Source: Rikenellaceae bacterium
GTDB taxonomy: Bacteria > Bacteroidota > Bacteroidia > Bacteroidales > Rikenellaceae
NCBI GenBank assembly: GCA_017442365.1
Contig: JAFRZW010000008.1
Coordinates: 35,001-99,000 of the forward strand
Reading direction: 5' to 3'
Length of the DNA: 64,000 nt
A program made the translations under genes and the position numbers. This document shows, piece after piece, positions 16,867 to 24,892 of this stretch. Numbering within the stretch: position 1 is the stretch's first letter; every line of letters begins with the position of its first letter. The notes under the pieces are model-generated. The model saw only the letters and a list, made by a program, of their open reading frames with translations, did not search any database and was not told where the DNA came from.

Positions 16867-16970
16867 AATTCGCGGGAAAGAGCGTCGCGATGACGACATT
16901 CCGCGCGACTCATTAACCTAACTAACCTAACCCGATCCCTCTCGATTTTCAGACCGAGAGGGATCTCATT
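16867..16970 (+). ncRNA. Candidate small RNA, about 100 nt
   Basis: A strong promoter (16829-16860) and a hairpin with an 11-bp perfect stem, GATCCCTCTCG (16934-16944) / CGAGAGGGATC (16955-16965), bracket about 100 nt. Only an eight-codon reading frame (MTTFRATH, about 16889-16915) is present. The 5' part can fold (TCGCGGGAA with TTCCGCGCGA). The T tract after the hairpin is weak (TCATTTG). It lies between the AraC gene and the 3' end of the phage cassette. No known RNA family was recognised; a leader-peptide unit is another option. Ends are inferred. Confidence 0.4.
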
Positions 16971-17082
16971 TGATGTAGCTATCGGCATTGACGATCGCAC
17001 CTGCCCACACACCAATCAACCGCCACACACAAAAAAAAGCTACGCCCGAAACCGAACGTAGCTTCAAAGATTGGGTGCGCAA

Positions 17083-17517
17083 TTATTTGCCATAATCGCG
17101 CAGGAAGAGCTTCCAACCACAATCGAGAGCCGCGAGTTGTGCCGGCGAAGGCTCGTGTCCCCTCTCGAAACGGCTCATTGCCTCGACAATCGCCCTCAGG
17201 CGCACGTCGCGCGGCAACAATGTCGCCTCGGGATCGACCTCAGCACGCTCGGCCACAAACCGAATGTAGCTCTTGGTGTCATTTTCGAGCGGCGGGGCCC
17301 AACGGGTTACGATCCCACGCAGGGTGTCGATCGAGTAGCGACGACGGTACGATTCGAGCAGCACAAACATCGCTCGATAGCCCCACTCGTCGCTCTCGAA
17401 CTCTTTGAACGCAGGGTCGCACGAAGGGCGTCGCTCGCCACGGTAACGCACACCGCAACGGCGGATATTGCCTGGGTTATGGTTGCGTTCGGCGCGTGTC
17501 AGAGGTCGCTGTTTCAT
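17083..17517 (-). CDS. Phage lysis/structural protein P5-like (putative lysin)
   Basis: The 144-residue protein begins KQRPLTRAERNHNPGNIRRC and contains FESDEWGYRAMFVLLESYRR, IVTRWAPPLENDTKSYIRFV and AIVEAMSRFERG. This pattern is familiar from phage-encoded proteins of Bacteroidota annotated as structural protein P5 or muralytic (transglycosylase-like) lysins. It overlaps the holin gene upstream by 41 bp, as lysis genes often do. A role in peptidoglycan breakdown is inferred from family and position; catalytic residues were not assigned with certainty. It is the last gene of the cassette. Confidence 0.75.
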   Translation of the reverse strand: MKQRPLTRAERNHNPGNIRRCGVRYRGERRPSCDPAFKEFESDEWGYRAMFVLLESYRRRYSIDTLRGIVTRWAPPLENDTKSYIRFVAERAEVDPEATLLPRDVRLRAIVEAMSRFERGHEPSPAQLAALDCGWKLFLRDYGK

Positions 17518-17956
17518 CGTTTATAGGTAGTTGAGTTCCAATGGTTTGCGAGAGCTGTTTCTGCATAAAACGCCTCAACCATCGGAAGGGTGGATAGTTG
17601 CACGCCTCGGCTCCATTTTCGAGAAAGCTCCACATCTCGACACCGCAGACGAAGCCCGTAAATAGATTAGCCAAACGCAGGTGCGCAAAGCCCAGAATGA
17701 GCGAGTCGATCAGCCAAGCGAGAGCAATCCCGACTACGATCACGACTGCCTTGCGAATGGTATCCCACGCGCGGTGGCTCTCGAAACTCCACACCTGCCC
17801 CAAACGTGAGGCTCGATGGCGCGAGGCTACGACACCCGTAATGAAATCGACTGCCACGAAGGTAATGGCACAACAGACAAGCCCCGCAATCGGGGCAAAT
17901 ATCCCGACAATGGCCGACAGCACGCCAAAAATCAGTTTGAAAAGAGTGTTTTCCAT
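17477..17956 (-). CDS. Phage holin family protein
   Basis: The 159-residue membrane protein has hydrophobic segments near residues 5-25, 27-48, 72-95 and 98-115, and the holin-like stretch VDFITGVVASRHRASRLGQVWS. This resembles the Phage_holin_4 (toxin secretion/phage lysis) family. The tail is polar. The start MENTLFKLIFG at 17956 is chosen over 17992. It overlaps the P5-like gene by 41 bp, so the two are translationally coupled. Expected role: inner-membrane pore for release of the lysin, if the cassette is functional. Confidence 0.78.
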   Translation of the reverse strand: MENTLFKLIFGVLSAIVGIFAPIAGLVCCAITFVAVDFITGVVASRHRASRLGQVWSFESHRAWDTIRKAVVIVVGIALAWLIDSLILGFAHLRLANLFTGFVCGVEMWSFLENGAEACNYPPFRWLRRFMQKQLSQTIGTQLPINDETATSDTRRTQP

Positions 17957-17992
17957 AAGCGAAAAAAGGTTTGATGTAAATTCAAAACGCAA

Positions 17993-18325
17993 GATTCCCC
18001 GCCATATGGGCGGGCTTTGCTGTTTTCGGTTTAGCCAACCCTAATCAGTTTGCAAAACCAGCAACCGCCTTGCGAATCTTATGCATTTTTTTGCTGATGG
18101 GCGGGCTTTGCTGTTATTACCTTGTATTCAGAATACGCACACTCGGTGGCTGGGGGGGCGTGCGACAAGTCGCACGAGCCACCGAATGTGTGTCAAAATC
18201 GAAGATTTTGCCAATTAGTTTTGCTTCTTTGAATAGCAACCAAAATCATTGATAGCAAAGGAATTATTTTGAATTTCGAATTCTTAATTCTTAATTTTGA
18301 ATCTTGAATTTTGAATCTTGAATTG
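17993..18325. repeat. Repeat mosaic inside the phage cassette (B, A and C elements)
   Basis: Family B hairpins with CTTTGCTGTT tails lie at about 17999-18030 and 18094-18115. They are separated by the usual TTTGCAAAACCAGCAACCGCC filler, so this is a tandem pair. A full element A follows: outer stem 18138-18151/18177-18190 (CACACTCGGTGGCT with AGCCACCGAATGTG, one mismatch), seven G, inner stem GTGCGAC/GTCGCAC (18160-18166/18169-18175) and hairpin 2 AAAATC-gaa-GATTTT (18195-18209). Array C fills 18268-18325. No gene is seen. Confidence 0.78.
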
Positions 18326-18332
18326 CAACCGC

Positions 18333-18806
18333 CTACGCCACAACGCCACCATCAATACGGCAACGTCGCCAGATGTTTTGACGCGGATCGTATTCGGGAT
18401 AGAGTTCGGGTGAGGATTCGATCTGAGAGACAGCCTTTCGGAGCAGGGTCGTTGCCTGTGCGAGAGTCGTGCGACGGAGCGAGCGCAGGTCATTCTCGGT
18501 GGCAGCGTCGAGATAATCGCTCGACCCTTTGACCACACCTGCCGCACCGGTGCGCAACGCAAGCGAGGGCATCATCAGAACGCGGGTATAGAGTGCGAGA
18601 GCGGGGGCTATCAACTCCTCGACCAGCTCCGAGTAAGAGCCCCCGATCATAGCCTCGACCATCGCATCGCCCAGCACAGGCGACACAAAACGCTGCTGTG
18701 CCACGCTGATAGTCAGTTGATTGACATCTTCCGGAGTAACGCGGTCGAGAGGAGCGAAGGCCATCGAAGCAACCTGCGCCGGTGAAATTAGATTTTGCAT
18801 AAGCAT
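18333..18806 (-). CDS. Phage head-completion-like protein (DUF6712-like)
   Basis: The 157-residue, mostly helical protein follows the portal gene by 6 bp. Its layout (LDRVTPEDVNQLTISVAQQR, FVSPVLGDAMVEAM, a middle helix pair ending ALALYTRVLMMPSLALR, and a C-terminal EYDPRQNIWRRC) resembles short Bacteroidota phage proteins encoded next to portal or capsid, such as the DUF6712 group. A neck or head-tail adaptor role is inferred from position. The start could be Met-1 or Met-3. Confidence 0.55.
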   Translation of the reverse strand: MLMQNLISPAQVASMAFAPLDRVTPEDVNQLTISVAQQRFVSPVLGDAMVEAMIGGSYSELVEELIAPALALYTRVLMMPSLALRTGAAGVVKGSSDYLDAATENDLRSLRRTTLAQATTLLRKAVSQIESSPELYPEYDPRQNIWRRCRIDGGVVA

Positions 18807-18812
18807 AGCATT

Positions 18813-20027
18813 TTAGTCGATGTTACGAAGATTATACTTGGTAATCTGCGCCAAGAAGGGCTGCTGATCCTCGGCCTCGGGGTCGTAGTCGAGCCCATCG
18901 GCTTTGCGAGCCTCCCAAACGCGCATATAGAGCGGCTTAGCCTTGGTCGGAGGGCGATTGACAATCTGCAACGACGAGGTATCGAGCCCCAAAATCGAGT
19001 GCATCAACTCCTCAATCGGCTCCATCAGTTCGGCCTGCTCGGCCAGAATCACGGTGTTGAGCGCGATCTCGTACTCGTGCAGAATACGATCGGCATTGAA
19101 ACCCGACGAATAGTCCAGACCACTCAGCGCGCGGAACCACGAATGTGCCACGACGATATCGCTCGTTGCCTGACTGTGGAGGTCGGTCCAATCGCCGTCG
19201 TTGGCCGAGCCGATCGGGATAAAACGCGAGTTGTCGTCGCCCGCCCCATCGCGGATCACAAACATCACCTGACCCGGCGAGCCAGCAAAACGTCGCTCGG
19301 CACGTCGCACCAGATCGTAGGCCGTCTGCTCGTTGTCGATGTCGGCATCGAGCATCATCACACCCGAAAGCTGGAACGAGTTGTCCAGACGCGAGATGTT
19401 CCAACGATCTGTTTTGTAGGCGATTGCCGAAACATTCATACCCGCAATGTAGGGCGGCACACCATAGTGCGAGAACATCGGTTCGTAGTCCTTGTAGTGG
19501 ATTACGGCGCGCAACAGCCCTTCGCTGTCGGCCTCGAACGTCGGATAGAGAGCGAGTTGCCGAGCCTCCGCAGGGTTGAAGTGAGCCCAATCGTGGTGCA
19601 GCAACACGTGCTCGCCATCGCGTGCCAGACGACAGTGCGACGCGTCGTGATGATAGAGCGCAAGAAACGAGTGCTCGGCATCGGTTACAACCTCCAAAAA
19701 TGCGTTACCGAACAGCGACTTGTCGAATGCCAAACGGTTGAGCGTCTGACGCAACGTGTCGCCCGCACCATTGACACGCTCGACAAAAGCACCGAGCAGT
19801 CGATTCGAGTGGTCGTAGTTGAAGCCCTTGCCCGAGATATAGTCGGCCTTATCGTTGATGATTCTACGGTGAGTTGTCGAGCGTCGCGACATCAGAGCCA
19901 AAGCCACGGGCAAAAGATTATCGTCGCCCCAACGCCAGAATTTATCGCTCTTGCAGCGCGTCGAACGAACGAAGTAAGGATCGTGCTGCGGAGCGGCCGC
20001 CAGAATTTTAGTTGGTTTATTGCTCAT
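18813..20027 (-). CDS. Phage portal protein
   Basis: The 404-residue protein shows the portal layout: an N-terminal wing with WRWGDDNLLPVALALMSRRSTTHRRIINDKADYISGKG-type sequence (about 30-70), FDKSLFGNAFLEVV, a central HYKDYEPMFSHYGVPPYIAG stretch, and a C-terminal helical stem (HEYEIALNTVILAEQAELME). Portals form the dodecameric DNA-entry ring of tailed-phage heads. Its neighbours are the capsid, ClpP-like protease and head-completion-like genes. The ORF is intact, although no terminase gene is present in the cassette. Confidence 0.82.
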   Translation of the reverse strand: MSNKPTKILAAAPQHDPYFVRSTRCKSDKFWRWGDDNLLPVALALMSRRSTTHRRIINDKADYISGKGFNYDHSNRLLGAFVERVNGAGDTLRQTLNRLAFDKSLFGNAFLEVVTDAEHSFLALYHHDASHCRLARDGEHVLLHHDWAHFNPAEARQLALYPTFEADSEGLLRAVIHYKDYEPMFSHYGVPPYIAGMNVSAIAYKTDRWNISRLDNSFQLSGVMMLDADIDNEQTAYDLVRRAERRFAGSPGQVMFVIRDGAGDDNSRFIPIGSANDGDWTDLHSQATSDIVVAHSWFRALSGLDYSSGFNADRILHEYEIALNTVILAEQAELMEPIEELMHSILGLDTSSLQIVNRPPTKAKPLYMRVWEARKADGLDYDPEAEDQQPFLAQITKYNLRNID

Positions 20028-20049
20028 TGATTTTAATGGTTTGATATGG

Positions 20050-20199
20050 TTAATTGATTAGTTGTGGAGTCCGTCGTTCGGCATAGCATTCAAGTATCAG
20101 ATACGATACCGCTCGCCCGTCGCACTCGACCTCAATCAGTTCAATCGAGGCGACTCCCCCGACAAGGGAGTCGCACACGCGGTTGAAAATTCCACCCAT
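20050..20199 (-). CDS. 49-aa protein between capsid and portal genes
   Basis: The ATG at 20199 lies 2 bp after the stop codon of the capsid gene (20204-20202), so translation is likely coupled. The frame runs 49 codons to a TAA at 20050, 22 bp before the portal start. The product begins MGGIFNRVCDSLVGGVASIE and continues with EVECDGRAVSYLILECYAE, which reads as a small strand/helix protein with three Cys. No family was recognised. Its position suggests a minor head component, but that is only inference. Confidence 0.55.
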   Translation of the reverse strand: MGGIFNRVCDSLVGGVASIELIEVECDGRAVSYLILECYAERRTPQLIN

Positions 20200-20201
20200 C
20201 G

Positions 20202-21179
20202 CTACTCGATGTGAGCATACGACACCAACTCAGGCAGCAGGTAGTCGCAACCGGCCATAAACACGGCACGCTGACGGTTCTCCATCTGGTCGGGGTTGTA
20301 CCACATACGGATCTCGGTTCCGGGGAAGTCCGAGGTATTGACCGCCAAGGCCAGGTTACGACGATCGGTCAGAATCACGAACGACTGCGGCAGGTCGGCC
20401 GTCTGCTCCGCGTACTTACCCAACTGCAAGTCAATCACCGGAATACCACGCATCGACAGACCTACGCGACCTGCCTGCTTAGCCTCGTAAGCGGCATCGA
20501 GCACCACGCTATCGAGCGAATTTTCGTAGGCAGCATAGATGTCCGACGAGCAGAAGAATGCCAACTGACCCTCCGACTTCAATGCGCGCAGCTCCTCGGG
20601 CGCATCGGCCAACATCTGTCGCAACAACTCCTCGACATAGCCCTCGATCGAGAGTTCGTCAGCGGTGTAGGTGGTGTAGGTCATCTCGTCGCGGTCGGTA
20701 TGGATCGCTTTGAGCAGACCGTTGAAGGTGCCGAGCATACCGTTTTCGCGGTCGGTGTTGCCGAGCCACATCGTCGCGCGAATACTCTCGGCAATCGCTT
20801 GACGGAACAACTCGGTCTCGGCAGCCTCCAATTCGGTGCCCGACAGGTCATCCATATTGACATCGGCGCGGTTGGTGATCAACTCATAGACCATCGAGAA
20901 GTAGTCCGAAGCCGAGTATGCGATTTCGGCCTTGACCTTGCTCATATCGATCGACTTCTGGTAGCGGTCGGCAGCTTTCGAACCATTCCAACCCGCACCG
21001 TAGGGCTGCAAGATGTCGCCACTACGACGCCAGAAGTTGAGCGTTGTGGGCACAGGCATATTGTACATCACCTTGATACCCAGATCCAAAGCCGACGGAC
21101 CGGTCAGCATCGGGCGGAAAAAGATGTTTTCGAGCTCACGACCCGAATAGGTTTTGGGGTTTTCGATCAATTTACTCAT
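20202..21179 (-). CDS. Major capsid protein (HK97-type, putative)
   Basis: The 325-residue protein lies between the ClpP-like protease and the portal, the usual place of the major capsid gene. It contains an N-terminal arm (PKTYSGRELENIFFRPM), a helical spine with AETELFRQAIAESIRATMWLGNTDREN, and beta-rich C-terminal parts (RGIPVIDLQLGKYAEQ, FPGTEIRMWYNPDQMENRQRA, MAGCDYLLPELVSYAHIE). This matches the layout of HK97-fold coat proteins in Bacteroidota phages. It has no long N-terminal scaffold extension, so scaffolding may reside in the C-terminal part of the protease gene. Confidence 0.78.
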   Translation of the reverse strand: MSKLIENPKTYSGRELENIFFRPMLTGPSALDLGIKVMYNMPVPTTLNFWRRSGDILQPYGAGWNGSKAADRYQKSIDMSKVKAEIAYSASDYFSMVYELITNRADVNMDDLSGTELEAAETELFRQAIAESIRATMWLGNTDRENGMLGTFNGLLKAIHTDRDEMTYTTYTADELSIEGYVEELLRQMLADAPEELRALKSEGQLAFFCSSDIYAAYENSLDSVVLDAAYEAKQAGRVGLSMRGIPVIDLQLGKYAEQTADLPQSFVILTDRRNLALAVNTSDFPGTEIRMWYNPDQMENRQRAVFMAGCDYLLPELVSYAHIE

Positions 21180-21256
21180 AGTGTTTTGTTGTTTGGTTGG
21201 TTAATAAAAAATGAATTAATTGAGGTGTGTGGACTGTTGGTTTTAGATGTTTTGCA

Positions 21257-21372
21257 AATAAAACGCACTCGGTGGCGTGGGGCGGCGCGACTGAAAGTCG
21301 CGGGCGCCACCGAGTGTGTCGAAAACAGAGTTTTCGCCAATTTTGCTTTTTGAATTTTGAATCTTGAATTTT
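21257..21372. repeat. Element A between protease and capsid genes
   Basis: Outer stem CACTCGGTGGCG (21266-21277) / CGCCACCGAGTG (21305-21316) is perfect. Unpaired TGGGGCGG is followed by the inner stem CGCGACT (21286-21292) / AGTCGCG (21296-21302). Hairpin 2 is CGAAAAC-aga-GTTTTCG (21320-21336). Array C (21350-21371) reaches the stop codon of the protease gene. Confidence 0.8.
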
Positions 21373-22241
21373 TAGAACTTCGCATCGCGCATAGCGTCGG
21401 CGTCGCGCGAATATGAAGCGGCATTTGCGGGCTCCTCGGCCTCACGATCCGAGGGGTCATCGACCGCCTCGATCTCGGTTGGCAAGGCACGCTTCTGACC
21501 GCTACGCAGAGCCTCGATTGCTGCCGACGAGCGCGCCTCAACTGCGGCAGCCTCAACGTCGAGCAGCGCGCGTGGCATCGGTTCATCGGCTGTGGGTCGC
21601 AGGGTGGATATCAGACGCTCGGCTGCGTCGGCAATGCGAGCCTTCATCGTGCGACGCGAGGTCTTGACCTCGACAATCCTATCGACCAGTCCCTCTTCGA
21701 GAGCCTCCGTGGGGGTGAGCCAGCGACCGTTGCCTCGGTTCTCGTTCATCAGTGCAACGATCTGCTCCACCTCACGCCCGCTACGCGACGAATAGATTGC
21801 AGCCAGACGCTCGTCGGTTTTGTTGAGCAGGTCGAGGCTCTGTTGCAGATCGACGGCATTACCCTCGGTCGAGCTCATCGAGCGATGAATCAGGTAGAGC
21901 GCATTCGACATAATCTCGCGGCACCCGTCAGAGGCGGCCTGAGCGATGATCGTTGCGGCTGAGGCTGTGTAGCCATAGCAACGTGTAACGATCTGAGTGT
22001 CAAGCTCACACAAGGCGTCATAGATCAATAGTGCATCGGCTACATTACCGCCCGTCGAGCGGATATTGACGGTGATCTGCTCGACGTCGAGTGCGCGAAT
22101 CTCATCGAGTGCGCGGTTGAAAGCCTCGTAGGTTGCCACGCTGTGCGAAGCGCTCGACGCACTCTCGACGCCAATCGTTCCCTCGATGTCGATCACCGCT
22201 GTACGATCGGCCGAGCAACGAATTTTGATACTGTTTTTCAT
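21372..22241 (-). CDS. ClpP-like prohead protease
   Basis: The 289-residue protein has a ClpP/S14-type domain in about residues 15-190: VNIRSTGGNVADALLIYDAL, then GYTASAATIIAQAA with the nucleophile Ser, LIHRSMSS with the catalytic His, and RWLTPTEALEEGLVDRIVEV. The last 90 residues are Ala/Glu-rich and could act as scaffold (inference). Phage ClpP-like proteases process capsid proteins during head maturation. The gene overlaps the upstream small gene by 4 bp (ATGA). Confidence 0.85.
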   Translation of the reverse strand: MKNSIKIRCSADRTAVIDIEGTIGVESASSASHSVATYEAFNRALDEIRALDVEQITVNIRSTGGNVADALLIYDALCELDTQIVTRCYGYTASAATIIAQAASDGCREIMSNALYLIHRSMSSTEGNAVDLQQSLDLLNKTDERLAAIYSSRSGREVEQIVALMNENRGNGRWLTPTEALEEGLVDRIVEVKTSRRTMKARIADAAERLISTLRPTADEPMPRALLDVEAAAVEARSSAAIEALRSGQKRALPTEIEAVDDPSDREAEEPANAASYSRDADAMRDAKF

Positions 22242-22522
22242 TTGCGTAATAGTTTGATTATTTGTTGATTGGTTGTGTCATAGACGGCTCGGCAAGCAGT
22301 CGAATAGGAGCACCCGAAGTCGATTGCGGCCTGCTCCAAGGCCTCGGTTTTGGCTCGTCCGCGAGTGGTCTGTTCATCGACATAGAGAAGAATGGTCAGA
22401 TCGCGCAGGCGGGTGGTGTCGAGCAGACTTGCCGAAAGCAATCGCTGGGCAATGCGTCGAGCGCGCAGAGGAGGACATAAACCGCTGAGCAGACGCTCGA
22501 TAGGTCGTGTATCTATTGGCAT
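22238..22522 (-). CDS. Small phage protein with HTH-like segment
   Basis: The 94-residue protein starts MPIDTRPIERLLSGLCPPLR at 22522, 14 bp after the tail-like gene, and ends overlapping the protease start by 4 bp. The C-terminal part has a helix-turn-helix-like segment (EALEQAAIDFGCSYSTACRAVYD, about 58-80). A DNA-binding or structural role is possible; no family was recognised. An upstream in-frame ATG at 22573 lies inside the preceding gene and is less likely. Confidence 0.6.
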   Translation of the reverse strand: MPIDTRPIERLLSGLCPPLRARRIAQRLLSASLLDTTRLRDLTILLYVDEQTTRGRAKTEALEQAAIDFGCSYSTACRAVYDTTNQQIIKLLRK

Positions 22523-22536
22523 AACGAGCTGATTTT

Positions 22537-24891
22537 TTATACGAGTTGAACAAATCGACAACGTGCCACGCACTCCTCGGCCCGAAACTCCTCGATGGCG
22601 TCCAGACGGTAGAGTTCCTCCTCACCCCCGATCACGAGTCGATAGACTGCACGCAGATCGCGTCCCGCAGGGTCTGTGGCGATGATTGGCAGCAGGTCGG
22701 CAGCCGAAAGCCTCAACGACAGCGTAACATATCGAGCCTCATTAAGCTCCTCATAATGAGCGTCGTAATAACGGTGCAAACCCTCCACCCCATCACGATC
22801 CTCAAAACATAACGACCCCTCTGCGGAGTGGAAATCGGTCAACGGATAAGCACCCGCAAGCAATCCCCAGCGCTCGCCCTCAGGCAATATTTGCAGACCG
22901 TGATAAATGAGAATTTTGGTTGGGAAGTTGAGCTGTGCCGGATCGTCGGCATCGCGGTCGCCCACCTGCGGCAACGAGACCGAGGGCGCAAGCGCAAACA
23001 GCTCGGAGGCGTTGATCGTGGGAGCGAAGATCGGATTGCAGGCGTCGCGCTCGCCCTCGTCGGCCAACTTCGAGCGCACCTCACCGACCCATTCCCCGTA
23101 GCGGTCATCGTGCTGTTGGTTGTATCGCGCAACGGCTCCGTCGCCCACTTGGTAGCGGTGTCGCGTGGCCTCATCACCCCTCTCAGCCAGCGATCCGACA
23201 GTGATCGGCAGCGAGTCGATAATGCGGTCGCTCCAATCGACAATCTGCTCACGATCAACCATTTCGGCAGCCGAACGAATATAGACCTTACGCTCGATGG
23301 GGTCGGTGTAGAATCTCAGATTGAACATCTGTGCGAGCGCTTCGAGCAGATCGACCTGACGCAGATCGTGGTGCATCACATCGGCCAGCGTGAAGGTCGA
23401 GCCGAGGGCGGGATTGGGCTGGAACGAAGGGTAAGCGCGCGTCGAGGCATAGAGGGTCATCGACTGCCCCTCGGCAGCTCCCGCGAAGGCGATCTTGCGG
23501 AACTCGAATGGCTCCGATGCCGACACCTCGCGCGGTGTCGTTGCCACAGTAACCTCAACCTCGGTCTGCCCCTCCATCTCGACATAACCGGCATACAACG
23601 CCCAATCGTTCGGGCAAGGCAGGTAGGCATTCGCACCCGCAGGTCGATACATAAGCGTTGGTTCATAGGGGGTTACATCCGCAGGGATTGTCAGCAGGGC
23701 ATTATCCGAACTGAACTCAACAGCCAGCTGTTCAGTCGCGGTCGTACCCTTTTTAGCGATGTACATCAGTCGATAATTCGACCCCTCGATGTGGTTGAAA
23801 ACCACCACACGATACTCCACTCCGGCACGAATCGTTGGGCGATGATCGACAAAACGGTTTGCCAACGCAAACTTGTACTGATTGGCTACATCGAGGCAGA
23901 TGGTGTCGAAACCACGCAAGGTGTAGCGCGTCGCGATGCGGTAATCGGTCAAATAGTGAATTTGGCAGACGATCGAAGCCGTAACTTTTTCGGGAGGCGA
24001 GAAGATCGCCCCACCCTCCTCGATACGGAACGAATCGTCGGCAGCGTGCAGATCGGCAGCCTCCTCCGAAGGGGCAACCGTATCGACCAGATTACCAACC
24101 GTATTGAGCGACGTAAAGGGGTTGGCATAGACCATTCCGCGTTCGTCGGCAACGGCGGTTGTAGCCTCACTACGTCCCGCACGGAAACCCATTCGGGCGT
24201 CCAGACGCGAGGTGTCGCGCTCGGCAAAACGACCACTCATCACCAGATTCGAGAAGGGCTCGGTGGCCAGCAACGGGAAGTCGATCGTATAACCCGCGTC
24301 GGCAAATATCGCCTCGACCAATCGCGGTACGCGCACAAAGGGGTGAAAATCGGTGAGCGCAGGTATCTGCTGCACAGGCATCAGCTCGACCTCGGAGCGC
24401 ACATCTGAGTAGCGGTCGCGTAGCACAGGCAACATACGCACCACGCTGTCGCCGTTCCAGCTGTCGATAATCGCATTCGAATCGAATACCGACTCGAAGT
24501 CGATCGCCACCTCGTTCAACCGACGCAGCGAAGCTGTTCGTGCCCACTCGTGCGCACCCGAGATGACCTCGATCTCGAAACGACCACCCGCAACATTACG
24601 CTCCACAGCCACGAGCAGCACCGTACCCTCGATGAGCGTTGCACCATCGAACTCGATACGCGCCTTGTGGTCGGCATCGTTGAACGAGGTTGCGTCCAGA
24701 ACACGATCGTCGTAGCCGATGATCGCGCGGTTTGTGCGACAGATGGGGATCGACAGTCGGTAGCGACGCCCCGCACGCAGAGCCTCAAAACGATTGAGAT
24801 CTGTGGCGTCGAAACCGATCTTCGGAGCGACGGTTGCGGAGTCGGTCCGACAGAGTTTTTCGTCAATATAGAGCTTCATAAACGGCTGCAT
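22537..24891 (-). CDS. Large phage tail/baseplate-like protein, putative
   Basis: The 784-residue protein has alternating beta-rich and insert regions and no signal peptide. A stretch at about 545-600 (DVMHHDLRQVDLLEALAQMF, NLRFYTDPIERKVYIRSA) resembles phage tail or baseplate hub domains that assemble around a tail tip; this is a weak, fold-level impression. The start ATG (24891) follows the stop of the upstream gene by a single base (TAAAATG), so the two are coupled. It is the largest gene of the cassette. A tail fibre or receptor-binding role is an alternative. Confidence 0.5.
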   Translation of the reverse strand: MQPFMKLYIDEKLCRTDSATVAPKIGFDATDLNRFEALRAGRRYRLSIPICRTNRAIIGYDDRVLDATSFNDADHKARIEFDGATLIEGTVLLVAVERNVAGGRFEIEVISGAHEWARTASLRRLNEVAIDFESVFDSNAIIDSWNGDSVVRMLPVLRDRYSDVRSEVELMPVQQIPALTDFHPFVRVPRLVEAIFADAGYTIDFPLLATEPFSNLVMSGRFAERDTSRLDARMGFRAGRSEATTAVADERGMVYANPFTSLNTVGNLVDTVAPSEEAADLHAADDSFRIEEGGAIFSPPEKVTASIVCQIHYLTDYRIATRYTLRGFDTICLDVANQYKFALANRFVDHRPTIRAGVEYRVVVFNHIEGSNYRLMYIAKKGTTATEQLAVEFSSDNALLTIPADVTPYEPTLMYRPAGANAYLPCPNDWALYAGYVEMEGQTEVEVTVATTPREVSASEPFEFRKIAFAGAAEGQSMTLYASTRAYPSFQPNPALGSTFTLADVMHHDLRQVDLLEALAQMFNLRFYTDPIERKVYIRSAAEMVDREQIVDWSDRIIDSLPITVGSLAERGDEATRHRYQVGDGAVARYNQQHDDRYGEWVGEVRSKLADEGERDACNPIFAPTINASELFALAPSVSLPQVGDRDADDPAQLNFPTKILIYHGLQILPEGERWGLLAGAYPLTDFHSAEGSLCFEDRDGVEGLHRYYDAHYEELNEARYVTLSLRLSAADLLPIIATDPAGRDLRAVYRLVIGGEEELYRLDAIEEFRAEECVARCRFVQLV

Positions 24892-24892
24892 T

